Source: Protopterus annectens (taxonomy: Eukaryota > Chordata > Ceratodontiformes > Protopteridae). From it: a stretch of 64,000 nt of DNA. The stretch is taken from NCBI RefSeq assembly GCF_019279795.1, contig NC_056744.1, forward strand, positions 907,013,571-907,077,570, given 5' to 3'. A model generated the notes under the pieces. The model was not told the origin of the DNA and did not search any database. It was given only the letters and a program-made list of their open reading frames with translations. Position 1 is the stretch's first letter. Every line of letters starts with the position of its first letter. A program made the position numbers and the translations under genes. Positions 1 through 12,345 of the stretch are shown in pieces.

Positions 1-765
1 CTAGGTTGAGGTTGCTTGTGCAGGTTACTTGAGTTGAGCTTGACTTGCGGATATGCAGCAGTCCCATCAAGGTGGGGTCTCAGATTGCTTTGTATGCTAG
101 ACAGAGTTTACCTCTGAGGAGTCTGTATGAGACTGAGTAGAGAGACAGGGCCTTTAGCCTATCTGTGTAGGGTAGATGTTTGAGGCCCTGGATTCTCCTG
201 GTGAAGAACCTCTGTGGTTTCTCCAGCAGTTGCATGTGCTTTGTGAGGTACATGGCGAAAGGGGCACTGTACTCAATAATGGGTGTTATAAGGGAAGAAT
301 ACAGGGATGTTATGGCCACCTTGTCCCTGGATGAGATACCCTTACTAATGAGGTGGGCCATATAAAAAGCTTTCCATACAACGGAATCAATATGGTGGTC
401 AAAAGTCAGTTTGCTATCAACCTGGGTGCCCAAGTCCCTCACGACTGATTGCGTGCTTAGGACCTTGTTATGAATGGGATAATTTGTGGGGACATCAATC
501 TCCCCAAAGAGGATGATGATGCATTTTTTGGTATTCAGTTTGAGGCCATGTATCTAGCACCAGTCATTTGTTTGGGTGAGACTCACTTAGAGGAAGTCCA
601 CATCACTAGAGAAACTGATGACAGTACACAGCTTACAGTCATCTGCAAACTTGGTAAGGCATACCACACTGGTTTTGGCCTGCACCTCAAAAACGTAAAT
701 CCTAAACAACAGAGGCCCCAAGACCGATCCCTGGGGTACACCACTCGTTACGAGTCTACTGCTTG
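1..765 (-). pseudogene. CR1-like LINE fragment (RT to C-terminus), continues off the left edge
   Basis: Minus-strand remnant of a LINE polyprotein. Reading leftwards from about 750 one sees the RT motif SGVPQG (broken), then LTKFADDCK near 630-660, the catalytic FADD box. A 120-residue open stretch at 80-442 follows (RDLGTQVDSKLTFDHHID, then LYSSLITPIIEYSAPF). The same words occur in the plus-strand LINE at 4270-7440 (RDLGTQVDSSLSFD, LYSSLIRPIIEYNAPF), so the two are one family. The 5' side stops near 765, as in a typical 5'-truncated LINE, and the 3' end lies outside the window. Several frame breaks between 440 and 760 mean it cannot encode an active enzyme. CR1 versus a neighbouring clade of the same superfamily cannot be separated by eye. 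Confidence 0.8.
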
Positions 766-1021
766 ACTGTGTTTTTGAATAAATAACCTTTAGTTAAAAC
801 TGAACAAGTAAGTAAAAGTCAGCAAAGCTTCCCATGTACCCTTTTCTGTGTGTTGCTTATTGTCATACTGAGAAAATAAAACAGTAAGTTCTGAAACTGA
901 TTTAATTTCACATGCTAAACACAGCACAACTGAAACACTTTTAGATGAATTTGCAGTACACGCAAATGACCAAACAGGAAAGAAACAAGCATCTAGTTAC
1001 ATAAGAAGGTAAAGAAAAGAC
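766..1021. other. A/T-rich DNA, no gene seen
   Basis: This stretch lies between two LINE remnants. I see no coding motif, RNA gene or repeat structure in it. Confidence 0.5.
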
Positions 1022-4000
1022 CGTTGTTTATTATTTATTGTCATTTGTTTACTGGGAAAGTCTGACTGGGTCCACAGAGTACCCATTTTCAGAGGAGTCC
1101 CAGAGAAAAAAAGACCCAGATTGCAACACAAAAAACATTCTACAAATATTATACATTACAAAATTATTGCATAAGACATTTTACTTTGCAAATTCATACA
1201 GACATGTTACATTAAATGTAATACAGTAATAAAAAAATTTGTTTACAAATACTGTACAGCAGCAAAAACATTTGCTATATGAATAGTGATGAATAATGAT
1301 GCCTTTCCAAGCATACAAACTCTGCATATGCACTACAGCAAAAATAAATATCAGAAATATAGTAAAACTTCAGAGATATTACATCGTCATAGGAATGACC
1401 AGAAAGTGGTTCAGCTTCGAGAAGTTAGATTATTTGGCAAAACAGTTGCTATAAAAAAGTCAGACATGAATGACAGACTAGAGATGGAGAGAAGAAGGGT
1501 TATGTGTGGTAAGGAAAGGGGAATTTTACTGTAGAAAAGGTTCAGCCTGGGTTGGATCAACAGCAGAGCTAGGAGTTTAAAAAAAAAAGGAAGTCTTTTA
1601 GATTATGTTTGAAAGCATGAAAATTAGAGTTTGTTGTGACAGCATAAGCTAGTGAGTTCCAAGTTTTGGCTATGGACCACAAGTAGAGGCTTTGCCTTGA
1701 TCTTTTATTAGGTTTATGAATACAGAGATGTTATTTGTCTTCTGACCAGACAGATCTGTTTGGGTGGTAGCTATGGAGAAGGGATTTTAGGACAGGACAG
1801 GCTGATGACTTATTTACAACTTTATGTATTGTAAGTAGTTATACATAGGTTAGGTGATTAGGAAGTTCAAGCCACTTTAGAGTTTTAAGTGGTAAAGAGT
1901 GGTACGTGAAGTGGGAAGTATTTGTTGTGAATTTTGCAACTTATAGGTAAAAAGTAAGACTCCATAAAGCAGACAGGGTAAGAGTACAGTGTCCCCAAGA
2001 GTGGCTGGAGTATGTGTGTTTAGGAAGCGTTTTTTCTTATAAAGCGCTCTTAATTTTGGTGCATTTTTTTTATATATTATTGTAAATATGAAGATTGAGT
2101 TGGAGTTTGTCATCTACTATCATGCCTAATAATTCTGTACGGAAGACAACTTCAATTTATGTATTATTAAGGGAAAAGATTTTAAATTTGGTTGACCATG
2201 TGTTTTTTGGGTGAATATGAGTAGTTTGCATTTATTAGAATTTAATTGGTATAGCCAAGTCTTAATGGAGGAGGACGCTTCTTGTGTTATTTGTTGCAGA
2301 ATGTGACAGATAATTAGATGTGCATATAAGCATACAGTCATCAATTTAATGGATTAGTGAGGCTAGAAAAGAGGCAATATGCAGGCTATTAATGAAAATA
2401 TTCAAAATGAGGGCCAAGAATAGGACACTGAGGGGATGGCCTATAAGACTGGGAAGATATGGAGACAGAAAAAAATGGCTGCAGCAAATCAATAAATAAA
2501 TAACACAGTTGTAGAGAAAACCACGTTTATAAAAATGCAAACAGCAAAGCTTTCGGGTATGACCCTTTCTCAATGCTAATACAAACTCTAAAGACAGGTG
2601 AGTTTAAATACACATCAAAAATGTCACATGACATGCAGCCCAAAGTCATATGACAAACATAAAATAGTATGTGAAACATATTAAAAAGATGAGATGTGAA
2701 ACATTAAAAAAAATTTGCAAACTAAGAATACAACTTAGTTTGTTGAAACTTAATAAGAATCGGTTTTAATGTAACCATAGAATTTAACCCTGGTGACTGG
2801 TCAGCAGCAAGTCTAAGTATCCATTCATATTCCTTAGTCTCAATTAAATTATTGATATCCCCACCCCTTATTTTTGTATGCACATATTATATAAACACAT
2901 AAGTGCTTGTGGTTCTAACCACAGGTTTAGGTTTAGAATTATAGATGTCTTTAGAGTTTGTATTAGCATTGAGAAAGGGTCATACCCGAAAGCTTTGCTG
3001 TTTGCCTTTTTATAAACGTGGTTTTCTCTACAACAGTGTCATTATTTAACATATGGAGACAGACAGCCTTGCCATTTTACACACTGTTGTCTATTAGACA
3101 GGTAGGTATTGAACCAGTTGATGGTGCGCCTGATAGTCCAAGGGAGGACAGCTAAAGAGGGAGTTTAGAGTGGTAGACTGTATCAAAGGCTTTAACGATG
3201 TTAAGAATCGAGAGGAGACGAAACTGCCTGAATCTTTTGCTTTATATGCAGTATCTGTGAAGGACAGAAGTACAGAGGTCATGCTATGTGTAGGTCGAAA
3301 GCCATGCTGAGTAGAAGTAAGGAGTTGACTTTGAAGGAGATATTGAAGAAGTTGTTTATAGATACATGTTTTTAAGAGTTTAGAAAGAGGGGACAGTATT
3401 GCATTTGGCTTGAAATTTGATATTCATTTGATTTTCCCCTTTTATGTAGGGGAATAATACAGAGCATTTTACAGATGGAGGGAACAAGTTCTTCCTGTAT
3501 AGAACTGATTAGGATGCTTACTGGAAAGGTATGATGTCATTGGTTAGCCTTAGGTATTCTGGAGGGTAGGTTGTCTGTGGAGGTGGAACATGGTTTCAAT
3601 TTAACATTTTTTTTAATTATTATTTTAGTAGGTACTGGAGTTAGAATGAAGAATGGGTGAGTAGTGCTGTTAGACTGGTTTAGATTTGAATGTAGGAGAG
3701 CATTAGGAGATGTTATGGAATTTATGGGTATCTGAAGCAAAGGGTTGGTGGGGTAGGTGCATTTTTGGTTAAGGTGGCATTGCTTTCAGTGAAGTAAGTA
3801 TTGATACCTATTGCAATTTGCAGAAAGGCATTAAGAGAGGATGGACTGGGTTATTTTGTTGTACCTGGGCTCAGTATGGAATTAACTGATCCCCAGAATT
3901 CTTTGGATTATATTTCTGGTTGGTTTGGAGGAGTGTATAACATTGTTTCTTGTCAATGTTAACTTTTTTTTAACCTGGTTAGGAAGTTGCTTAAATATTT

Positions 4001-4265
4001 GAAGGTTATTAGTTGTTTTTTTTATTTTGCTAGTCTTTCCAAGCTCTGTCTCTACTGCACATGGGGTTCTTTGTCTGTCCTCAAAGCCAAGGAGAGTGAG
4101 TCTCTGTCCTGTTATGGAGAGGAGTGAAGCTATTTACAGTGTTTAGGAATATGGTGTTGAAGTGTATAATGGCATCACTTAAAGGGATGTTTTTTAGTAT
4201 AATCCAGCTGATGGCTTTTAAAGTGTTGATTAATGTGTTGGTTGAATTTTGACAGACTGTGTAGT
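1022..4265 (-). mobile_element. Old LINE, minus strand, with characteristic TTAACCGGG-type 3' tail
   Basis: The 3' tail at about 1025-1110 is the reverse complement of a tail found four more times in the window (CCACTGAAAATGGG..., GTTAACAAATGT, then AATAAATA). The C-terminal coding remnant lies at about 1580-1720 and reads KTWNSLAYAVTTNSNF, the usual LINE WNSLP-like end. An RT remnant reads FLDIVKAFDTVYHS near 3150-3210 (motif A) and CIIPLHKRGKSNEY near 3430-3470. No intact frame remains. The element is interrupted at 2470-3050 by a Penelope-like insertion. Its 5' edge at about 4265 abuts, head to head, the 5'-truncated LINE that starts on the plus strand. Confidence 0.65.
2470..3050. mobile_element. 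Penelope-like insertion with inverted end copies and 14-bp target duplication
   Basis: A roughly 580-bp insertion inside the LINE. The host word ATATGGAGACAGA occurs at about 2457-2469 and again from 3051. A roughly 90-bp end sequence occurs twice in opposite orientation, at about 2500-2600 (minus) and 2950-3045 (plus). Read 5'-3' it runs TTGAGAAAGGGTCATACCCG then AAAGCTTTGC, TATAAACGTGGTTTTCTCTA. The short hairpin GGGT-CAT-ACCC followed by CGAAA resembles the hammerhead-like ends of Penelope-like elements. Three comparable pieces occur at 41297-41420, 44840-44965 and 48127-48288. No protein-coding part is present. Confidence 0.55.
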
Positions 4266-4280
4266 TTTAGTTGATGAGAT

Positions 4281-4514
4281 TTGCCACAATATGAAGACAA
4301 GATGATAAATTTCAACAATTGGCTTAAGTATTGGAGTCATTCAAAGGGGATCCAATGCCTGTCAGCCTGGGATGACATGCTCAACAAGCCACGATGCTTC
4401 GCTAGGGACGGCTTGCACCTGTCACCCCTGGGCTTTCGGATATTGGCAAAGGCTCTTGCTACCCCCATAATGTCTTTTTTAGGCAAGGCTCAAAAGACAA
4501 ACCCACCTCCATAG
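4281..4514 (+). pseudogene. C-terminal end of LINE ORF1, SGNH-esterase-like
   Basis: A 77-residue open tail of the first ORF of the CR1-type LINE. It contains RDGLHLSPLGFRILAKAL. Asp and His in the DGLHLS block match the C-terminal catalytic D-x-x-H pair of SGNH hydrolases (lipases/esterases), a domain known in ORF1 of some CR1 and L2 elements. The N-terminal part with the nucleophile serine is missing because the element is 5'-truncated, so this is a relic. It ends 29 bp before the ORF2 methionine at 4544, the usual close packing of the two frames. Confidence 0.6.
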
Positions 4515-4543
4515 GTATCACAAGGGATAAGAAACTAACAGTA

Positions 4544-7330
4544 ATGCTACTCAACGCCAGAAGTCTAAACCTCAAGATGCACGTATTCAAAACTCTCCTT
4601 AGCATGGAGAACATAGTTATCTGTGCAGTAACAGAAACCTGGTTCAAGGCTCCCGAGAGCACCCCAGCACTACCAGGTTATACCTCATACCATGCTTTTT
4701 GGCCCCAAAACTTGGACCGAACCACAAAAGGAGGGGGATTATCAATATTCGTCAAAGATACCCACACCTCCAGGTTGGTGGCACAGCACGAAGCATCAGA
4801 GACTATCCATGTGCAACTAACAGTGGGTAAAACTGCCTTCCAGTTTATAGCCTGCTACAGACCACCCTTCCAAACCCAGGAACCCCACTCGGCCTTCCTG
4901 AGAACACTGGAAAATATGAAGGTCTCTCCAAACACCATTATATTGGGCGACTTCAACTACCCAAACATAGACTGGGAGCATTACTCTAGCTCCAACACCC
5001 TAGCCCAAAGGTTCCTAGAATTTATAAACTCAAATGCTATGGAACAACTTGTTACCACTCCCACAAGAGGGGAAAACATATTGGACCTAATCATCATCAA
5101 CATGGGGACTCTATGCTCCAGACCAGAAGTGTATCCCTCACTGGAAAGATCAGACCATAAACTAATCTCATTGGATATTCACATCCCGACCCCACCTCCT
5201 GCCCAGAAAACCACAGTGAAAACCTTCTCTAAAGCAAATTTCACACGCCTCAAAACCGAGGTGGAATCCTTCAAAGCCCCCGGGTCTGTGGAAAATACGG
5301 CCCAGACCGCAGAATCCTTTATAAATGCATTCTATGAACACCTTCAGGAATGCATGGATCATGCAATCCCAAATAAAACCAAGACCCAATCCTCCAAAGG
5401 CAGACGTCCTGTCTGGTGGACCCCAGCCATAAACAAACCATACAATAGAAGGAGGAAGCTACTAAATGATAGAGCAAAATCCCAAAAAGGGAAGGCATCT
5501 CTGATCAGTATTAGCAAAATACTACGGGCACTCATAAAATCGTCTAAGGCCAGCTTCGAGAGAAAAATTGCACAGGACACTAAGGATAATCACAAGGCTT
5601 TCTTTAGTTATGTTAGGAACCTGGGTGGGAATTCCCAGATATGCTCAGAATTAGTCCAAAATGACAAAAAATACACCGAACCCACAGACGTTGCCAACAT
5701 CCTAGCTGACAAGTTCAGCGCAAACTTCTCCCCCCCCCTCCCACCCAAAAGGGCAAATATCTATCCAGCAGAGTGCTGCCCCCCTGACATCTCAGATGCT
5801 CAGGTAAGAGCCGCCCTTTCCAAAGCAAAAAACACAGCATCAATGGGACCAGACGGTGTCCCGGGCTGCATCCTACATGAACTCCAAGAACAGCTAAACC
5901 CAAACATAATACTGTTCAATCTCAGCCGTACTACAGGATATGTACCCAAAGAGTGGCGTACAGCAACAGTGGTCCCTCTCCACAAAGGTGGTGCCTCAAC
6001 GGATCCTGGAAACTATAAGCCTGACTAGCTTGGTCTGCAAAGCTATGGAAAGGATCATCATGGACCTCATAAATAAAGATATTGGGGACCTACAGATACT
6101 GAATCCTACCCAGTTTGGCTTTGTTAAGGGCAGATCCTGCCTCTTAAACCTGGTTGATTTCTTTGAAACAGTCACCAAGGCCATTGATGAGGGGAAGGTG
6201 GTCCACACAGCCTACCTGGACCTCGCAAAAGCCTTCAATACAATACCCCACTCGGGCATTATAGATAAGCTCACCAGCTTAAATATAAACCCCTGTGTCA
6301 CTAGATGGGTTGCAAGCTGGCTCAAGGACAGAACCCACATGGTTAGAATTGCTGGAGCCATGTCAGACTCCAAACCAGTTACAAGTGGCGTCCCACAAGG
6401 CTCAGTCCTGGGACCTCTCTTGTTCGGTATATATTTCACGGAGGTACAGGCCAACACGGAAGGACTGTCGCTGACCAAGTTTGCAGATGACTGCAAACTG
6501 GGCGCCATAATCGACTCTCCAGCCGACACAAGCATCCTCCAAAAGGGCCTCATAGAAACAGACAACTGGAGCCAGAGCCATGGCCTCAAGCTAAACGCCA
6601 AAAAGTGTATAGTCATCCCCTTTGGCAAAAACAAAGTGCCCACAAATTACCACATAGGTGGTAATCCATTAAGTACAGAAGAAGTAATTAGGGACCTGGG
6701 GACCCAAGTTGATAGCAGTCTCTCATTTGACAACCACGTGGCCAAAGTGGTTAAAAAACATTTTATATAGCCCACCTAATCATGAAGGGATTCACATCTA
6801 GATCAGGGGAGGTCATCGTGCCTCTTTACTCATCCCTCATCAGGCCCATAATTGAGTACAATGCCCCTTTTGGGATGTACCTTACCAGACACCTGCAGCA
6901 ACTAGAAAGACCCCAAAAGTACCTCACCAAGAGGATCAAAGGGCTCAAACAGATGCCATATGCTGCCCGGTTTAAGAAACTCCAGCTCTACTCAGTGGCA
7001 TACCGCCTGTTCAGGGGCGATCTGTGCCTGACGTATAAAGCCATGTCCAACCCGGAATTAATGGACATGCTGCACCTCAGAAAATCCAAATCCCATCGAA
7101 CTACGCGCTCGAGAGACTTGAACCTCAGCACTGAAATAAATAGGACATGCTGGAGGGACAGATTCATAACCCAGAGGCTCCCTTCACTCTGGAATAAAAT
7201 CCCAGTCCAGGTTAGGCACAGTCCCTCATTGACTCTCTTCAAGAGGAATCTTGATGAGTGGATGGGAGATCGTAGGTTTAACCCAGGTATCACTTCTGTG
7301 TCACTGTTAGACAGAGGCACAGTATACTAA
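4544..7330 (+). pseudogene. LINE ORF2: AP endonuclease plus reverse transcriptase, frameshifted
   Basis: The first open part (4544-6028, 494 aa) holds the apurinic endonuclease: LLNARSL at the start, the catalytic ETW of VTETWF, CYRPP, LGDFNYPNIDW and a final RSDHKLISL. The RT starts near 5790 (AKNTASMGPDGVPG) and continues in another frame at about 5990-6770: LDLAKAFNTIPHSG (motif A), TSGVPQGSVLGPLLF (motif B), LTKFADDCKLG (motif C with both Asp). A third frame at 6782-7330 carries the C-terminal region ending FKRNLDEWMGDRRF. The break at about 6015 lies at a short direct repeat (TATAAGCC) and looks like a small deletion. The break at about 6760 looks like loss of one base. All catalytic residues checked are present, so the element is fairly young but inactive. 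Confidence 0.85.
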
Positions 7331-7539
7331 CCTCAAAAAAGGGCATATCAAAATTAATTTAAAATGGGTGGCGAAAGCCAAACACATTCTGGCTAGGCTT
7401 ATAAATGCCCTAGGGCAGATAGCCTAGTATGAACCTATGATGTGATTTGGCCATTGTTTGCAACAATGCAAAAGCTTACATGTTCATAGGTTAGTACTAA
7501 GCTAACTGCCATTGCAAGCCTATCCAATTATTCCTTGTG

Positions 7540-7602
7540 AGACTCAAAACCTGCACCTTGTGTTTGTAAGGCAAACACCTTAACCATTAGGCCACGCTCC
7601 CA
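7540..7602 (-). repeat. tRNA-Val-like sequence (pseudogene or SINE head)
   Basis: On the minus strand the sequence runs GGGAGCGTGGCCTAATGGTT, AAGGTGTTTGCCTTACAAAC, ACAAGGTGCAGGTTTTGAGTC. TGGCCTAATGG is a perfect RNA polymerase III A box and GGTTTTGAGTC is a degenerate B box. A TAC anticodon in CTTACAA would make it valine-like, but the anticodon stem pairs poorly and the acceptor stem is not clearly closed. It is best read as a tRNA pseudogene or the head of a SINE. Confidence 0.5.
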
Positions 7603-10150
7603 ATACTTATGTTCCTGTGTATAAAATAATTTCCTTTACCAGTAACTGAAGGGCACAAGCACTTGCTTTAGAGTACTAAAAGATATACTCAACTAACTAT
7701 TCCAAAGTATGCACAACATGATCTGATTATGTTAGTTACACAGGAGTAGAAAGTTTCAAGCATGAAATTGGGAGTGAAATGTTCATATTCCGACCAACTG
7801 AGGCTGAGCATGACTGCACAGTTCATTAAAAAAAAAAAAAAACATGAATTGGCAATGGTGGGGGGATTCTTTCCCAGAGGTGAAAAGGGTGCAATATACG
7901 CAGCTCCTTATACTGGGAGTTTGAGATTCCTTGCCTGTCCAAAATAAAAAGAAAATAATATTGAATTCTATGTCTTCTGAATAGATATGGAAACCTACCA
8001 AACAGATGTCCAAAATCTACCCTTCATTTTTTTTAATTCTTACTAACAGTTTCAGTAAACTCATCTAAGCCTCAACACTATCACACAAAATATTTGGGCA
8101 GGGCAGGTTGCAAACTTTAATTACTGTTAAGTTTAGCATTTTATTGTATTTTACAGTACCAAATCTATATTGTAATAAAACTACCATGCTTTACCACTCT
8201 CTTTCTATAACCTAATTTAAAGCAGTGCTATGTATGACTCGCATATGTACAACTGAAAGAACACTCTAGAAAGCTGCTTATCTGAGATGTTTTGTGGTTT
8301 TCTTGAAAATAAAAAAATGCCTTATGAACATTCATTTTAGTTGTGAATTTTTAAAGCCCTGACAATTATATACAAGTGTTTACTTTATAACCTAGGACAA
8401 AGCATGGGTGGACTTGACTGCTGGTGTTGGAGGTGGGGAAAAGACTGGAGCTTTCACAGAGAAGTCTATACAGCAAAATTATTTTTGGATTTCCAAGAAT
8501 GCATAATAAGCTTTGGCATTTAGACCAGCACAGGAATTTGCAATAAATGTACTATCACATAACCACTAGAGCGTGAACTTTATGAAGGTTATTTTTCTGT
8601 TCTGTACAGAAAGTTCCAGAGAGAACACTAATCATATTACAATGCACTGACATATTTTTCAGAAACAATAAAGCCTATATATGTCCAATAATAAAGTATA
8701 CATTTTAAAATGGCTTGTGTAATTCTTTTGTAAAAACTCTTAAAAAATAATTTCTCATTATTATGTAGTCATTTTCTTCTTGTCCTTCTTTTGCTACGTC
8801 TGTCCATGCTTTAAACTCAAATAAATTACTCTGTGTTCATGCAATTAATGCAGCATGTTTAAATGTAATTCTAACGTGAACATTTTTTCTCAAACAATAA
8901 AAATGTTTATACTGTTCAAACTCAGTAAAGTGTAGTTTATGACAACTGCATAACTGCAATTTTTAGGTAACTTGAGTGTCCATAAAGGCAGATTAATTTA
9001 GTGATTTATTTTCTAGACAAAATAGCGTGCACTGCCCCTAATAACAAAAGGCAAGAATAAACAAAAATAAGGATTGCATATATGGTACAACTGTTCAGGC
9101 TTATGTTGGATTCACTGATATTCTATATGAAAGAAGACATCAGAGGTTTAGCTGTTAGCAGCTGCCACTCTCCGCAGACATGAATATGAAAAGAACAAAT
9201 GGCAGATTTCTGAAGGTTTGCTCCATAAGGCCAGCTGTTAGGAGTGCCTTCATAGTTTTCATGGAGGTGACACATGATATTTTAATGTTCATGGTCTGTT
9301 TAAGGGCACAGAAGATAACAGATGCCGAGTAGCCTTAGCAGTAAATAGTCTACATTTGTAGAAGCCCAGAGGGACACACATTATGATTACTGTGAACGGA
9401 CCCTGCAGCATCTTTCCTGAGGAGCCTTCTTCATTTAAATGGCTTAAAGCTTCTAAAATGAGAAATGTTTTCTTACAACCACATTCTTGGGGGGAGGGGG
9501 TACTTTTCATTAACTTTACAGTATGAGAGAATGAAGATTAAATATTAAACTCTACACATCAGCATGATAAAAATTGATTATTTTCTTTAGGGGAAGCTCA
9601 TGCTGACTCATTTTTTTCCTGAGGTACATACAAAGATACATCAAGGCCTTCATTTTCAGTGCATCATGAAAATTATGATCCATAAAAGGTAAAAATGGCT
9701 CAAAATACTGTCTTCGAAGTTTACAACAACACATAGGTCTTTAATAATGTAGTCAACATCAAAAGCCAGACATTATTAGATAAAAACACCAATTACATTG
9801 TTATTAGAAATAGTCAGTGTACAATAAGTGGAACCTGGCATGCTATGAAACACATACCATAATAAATAAAAAGGAAGGGTTGCAAATATCTGTCTACACA
9901 TTTCTGTTTTTCACACCTGTTTTTATGGCCGCTTCCTCCACGAATTAGCCTTTGGACTTTTACTTTCGTTTTTTCCATCCTTACATACTCATAACCACAG
10001 GTTTAAACACGTGTGTCCTGTAAGACTATTTTGTCACAGGATGTACCATCTTCCAGTTATGATACACAAATGAGTTGCAAAAACAATGAAATGTGTCCTA
10101 ATTTAGTGCAGTCTGTCTATCTGGAATGACTGAATTATTAAAAATGAGTA
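7603..10150. other. A/T-rich DNA without recognisable gene
   Basis: About 2.5 kb with only short chance ORFs. I recognise no protein motif, RNA gene or repeat. It includes an A14 run near 7829. It could be host intergenic or intronic DNA. Confidence 0.4.
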
Positions 10151-10581
10151 GTGAAATGAAAGTTATGTACTTACAGATTCACGTTGTCTGCCTTCACCTG
10201 GTTCAACCTGTGGGTCTTTGGATTTGACTCAGATCCGACACCAGACAATGCCATCAGACTTGGAACTTGCTTGGCTCCTCTTCCCTTACCCACAATACCC
10301 CGCTCCTCACCCTAATCCTCGGATCGAGTTTGGCCCATGATGACCACTTTTAAAATATACTAAAAAGGTTCCCCAACCTAGGAGGATGCAGCACAGCAAA
10401 AATAAAGAACAGACAACCTCCATTGTCCAGTCATCACAAAAAGGAGCAATTTGCCATACCAATGAAACGAGGGGGCAGGAAGGGGGAATGCTGAACCAGA
10501 CAGAGACAGAGAACACGGATCTATAGTTATGTTAAGCACATAACCTTCATATTCGATGTTGTCTGCTCTTTCTAACTTCAA

Positions 10582-11779
10582 CTATGGAAGGAGAATCAGC
10601 AACACAGTGAAGCCAATGGAAGCCCTAGATCTAGACTGAATATCCAGCTTATAATGCAGCACAAAAATATGGTGACCCAGCCAAGTAGCAACTGTACAAA
10701 TATCATACACTGATACTCTAGAAAGAAAAGATGTAGAGGTAGCCACAGCTCTTGTCAAATGATGCTCAGGCTTGTGTGGAAGAGTATTGCTTTTCAAAGA
10801 ATATGCAAACAAAAAAAAATATATATATATAATCTGACAACCACTTGTATAAAGTCATAATAGACACAGGTGAGTCCAGCCTGGATTTTGAAAAGGAAAC
10901 AAATAACTGACTGGATTTTCTGAAAGCTTTTGTACAGTCCAAATAAAATCTAAATTGCCTATGTATATCCAAACAATGCAAAAGGTACTCCTTGTTATTG
11001 GAGAAACTTGGAAAAAACATAGGAAGATGAGTAGAGCTTTTAAGGTTATTCTCGAAAGCGACCTTTGGCAGAAAAGAAAGGTTCATATGAAGAGAAACCC
11101 TGTCTTTATGGAACACTAAATAAGAAAGTGAAGAATCAATAGCTTGTTTGTGTCTTTCAGCTTTTCCCGGTTAGGGGTCGCCACAGCGGAACTCCGGTCC
11201 ACTAATAATTGGCAGTAGATTTTTACGTGCCGAGTTGCCAGCTCTGATGCACAACCTTCAACGAAGGTACGCCCATTCATGCATGTCTCCACACAGAAGA
11301 CTTTCTAGTTGAGAATCGAACAGGACAATGTCATACTGTGAGGCTACAACGCTACCGCAGCACCACCACCGCAGCTGAAGAATCAATAGATTGCAACTAC
11401 AAAATCCTCCTTGTGGAAGTAACCACCACTGAAAACAAAGTTTTCAAAACAAGAGCTTTAAGTCAGAAGTAGCTGAAGGTTCAGATGGAGGGCCTGCAAG
11501 GACCTGCAAAACAAAAGTCAAATCCCAGGAAGGAACAAGATCTTGAACTGGGGGATGGAGCAAAAAGGTACCCTTGAAGAATGTCTTGGAAATCTTGAGG
11601 GAAGCCATAGGCAAATTACCCCTGACAACATGAATGTTAGAGATGGCTGCCAAATGCACTTTAATTGTAGAAAAACTGGAACCTGACAAACAACTCACAG
11701 AGAAAAAAAAACAGATCCCAAAGGAGTGGAGAAAGGGTTGAGTTCCTGAGATTCCATCCATAGGACAAACCTTCTCCAT
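10582..11779 (-). pseudogene. DIRS-D tyrosine recombinase remnant
   Basis: Three open pieces align in order with the YR of DIRS-B. At 11444-11779 there is SSFSTIKVHLAAISN and SWDLTFVLQVLAGPPSEPSA. At 10766-11116 there is FHKDRVSLHMNLSFLPKV, LDIHRQFRFYLDCTKAFRKS. At 10582-10812 there is RAVATSTSFLSRVSVYDI and QSRSRASIGFTVLL. The HxxR region reads HHLTRAVAT, so the His-Arg spacing is still visible. Frame breaks and a SINE within the frame mean no function. Confidence 0.75.
11143..11375 (-). mobile_element. tRNA-derived SINE with 14-bp target duplication
   Basis: Minus-strand copy flanked by TGAAGAATCAATAG at 11129-11142 and 11376-11389. Read 5'-3' it begins GCTGCGGTGGTGGTGCTGCG, carries a B box CTGTTCGATTCTC, and ends GTGGCGACCCCTAACCGGGA then AAAGCTGAAAG. 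The same family is at 28138-28372 and 45198-45450, with truncated copies at 43059-43363 and 62425-62590. It inserted into the decayed YR frame of DIRS-D. Confidence 0.85.
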
Positions 11780-12345
11780 TTACTGGACTACACTTTTCTA
11801 GTAGACTGTTTTTGAGAAGAAGCAATATGTGAACAACGGTCTTCTAAAGCTTGGGATTTCTGGCCATCAAGGGAACTGGAGGAACTATGTAGTTAACAAT
11901 GGACTGAGGTTTGGGGGGGATCCAGACCCACTGGTTAAGAAATTAGATCCAAAATGGGATCCAGTACCCAATCAAGATACTTCAGAAGAAGTCAAAAGAA
12001 GGGAAACTACACCTGATAAGACCAAAAGGGTACTGCGAGGATCATGGTAACAATGCAACTTTACCATCAAAGGGATTGGGGAATAAGCATAAAGAAGCCC
12101 TGGGGGCCAAGCAAACATCACATCATCCCTGGGTGATTGACCCAGAGGCAGAACTAAGGCATAATAGCTGCTACACTTGGTGCTGGATGGGGAGGCAAAA
12201 AAATCCAGGCTGCAACCCTTAGATTTAAGGACTACTCATGAGGCTTCAAGCTTGCCAGCACTGATTAGACACAAGCATGAAAACACACTGGAAATTGGAA
12301 GCCTGATGATATGACTGACTGTATCCAGGTGACAAACTACAAATT

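Larger units (their letters stand above)
4270..7440 (+). mobile_element. CR1-type LINE, plus strand, 5'-truncated in ORF1
   Basis: The most complete LINE of the window, about 3.2 kb: end of ORF1, full endonuclease, RT and C-terminal region, and a 3' UTR with inverted words (GGCTAGGC ... TAGCCTAG) near 7392-7425. A related copy with the same 3' words (GGCTATGCTTGTAAG, TTAGCCTAGTAAT) lies at 59109-59798. The endonuclease and RT motifs place it in the CR1/L2/Rex1 superfamily. Two frameshifts disable ORF2. The left end meets another LINE head to head. No clear target duplication was found. Confidence 0.85.

Noticed and set aside
2500..3045. Inverted-repeat DNA transposon
   Set aside because: The flanking duplication is about 14 bp and the ends have the hammerhead-like layout of Penelope elements, so a DNA transposon is the less likely reading.
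7603..10150. Possible host 3' UTR or exon (AATAAA words, moderate ORFs)
   Set aside because: No splice-flanked coding motif, no similarity recognised; AATAAA is expected by chance in A/T-rich DNA.
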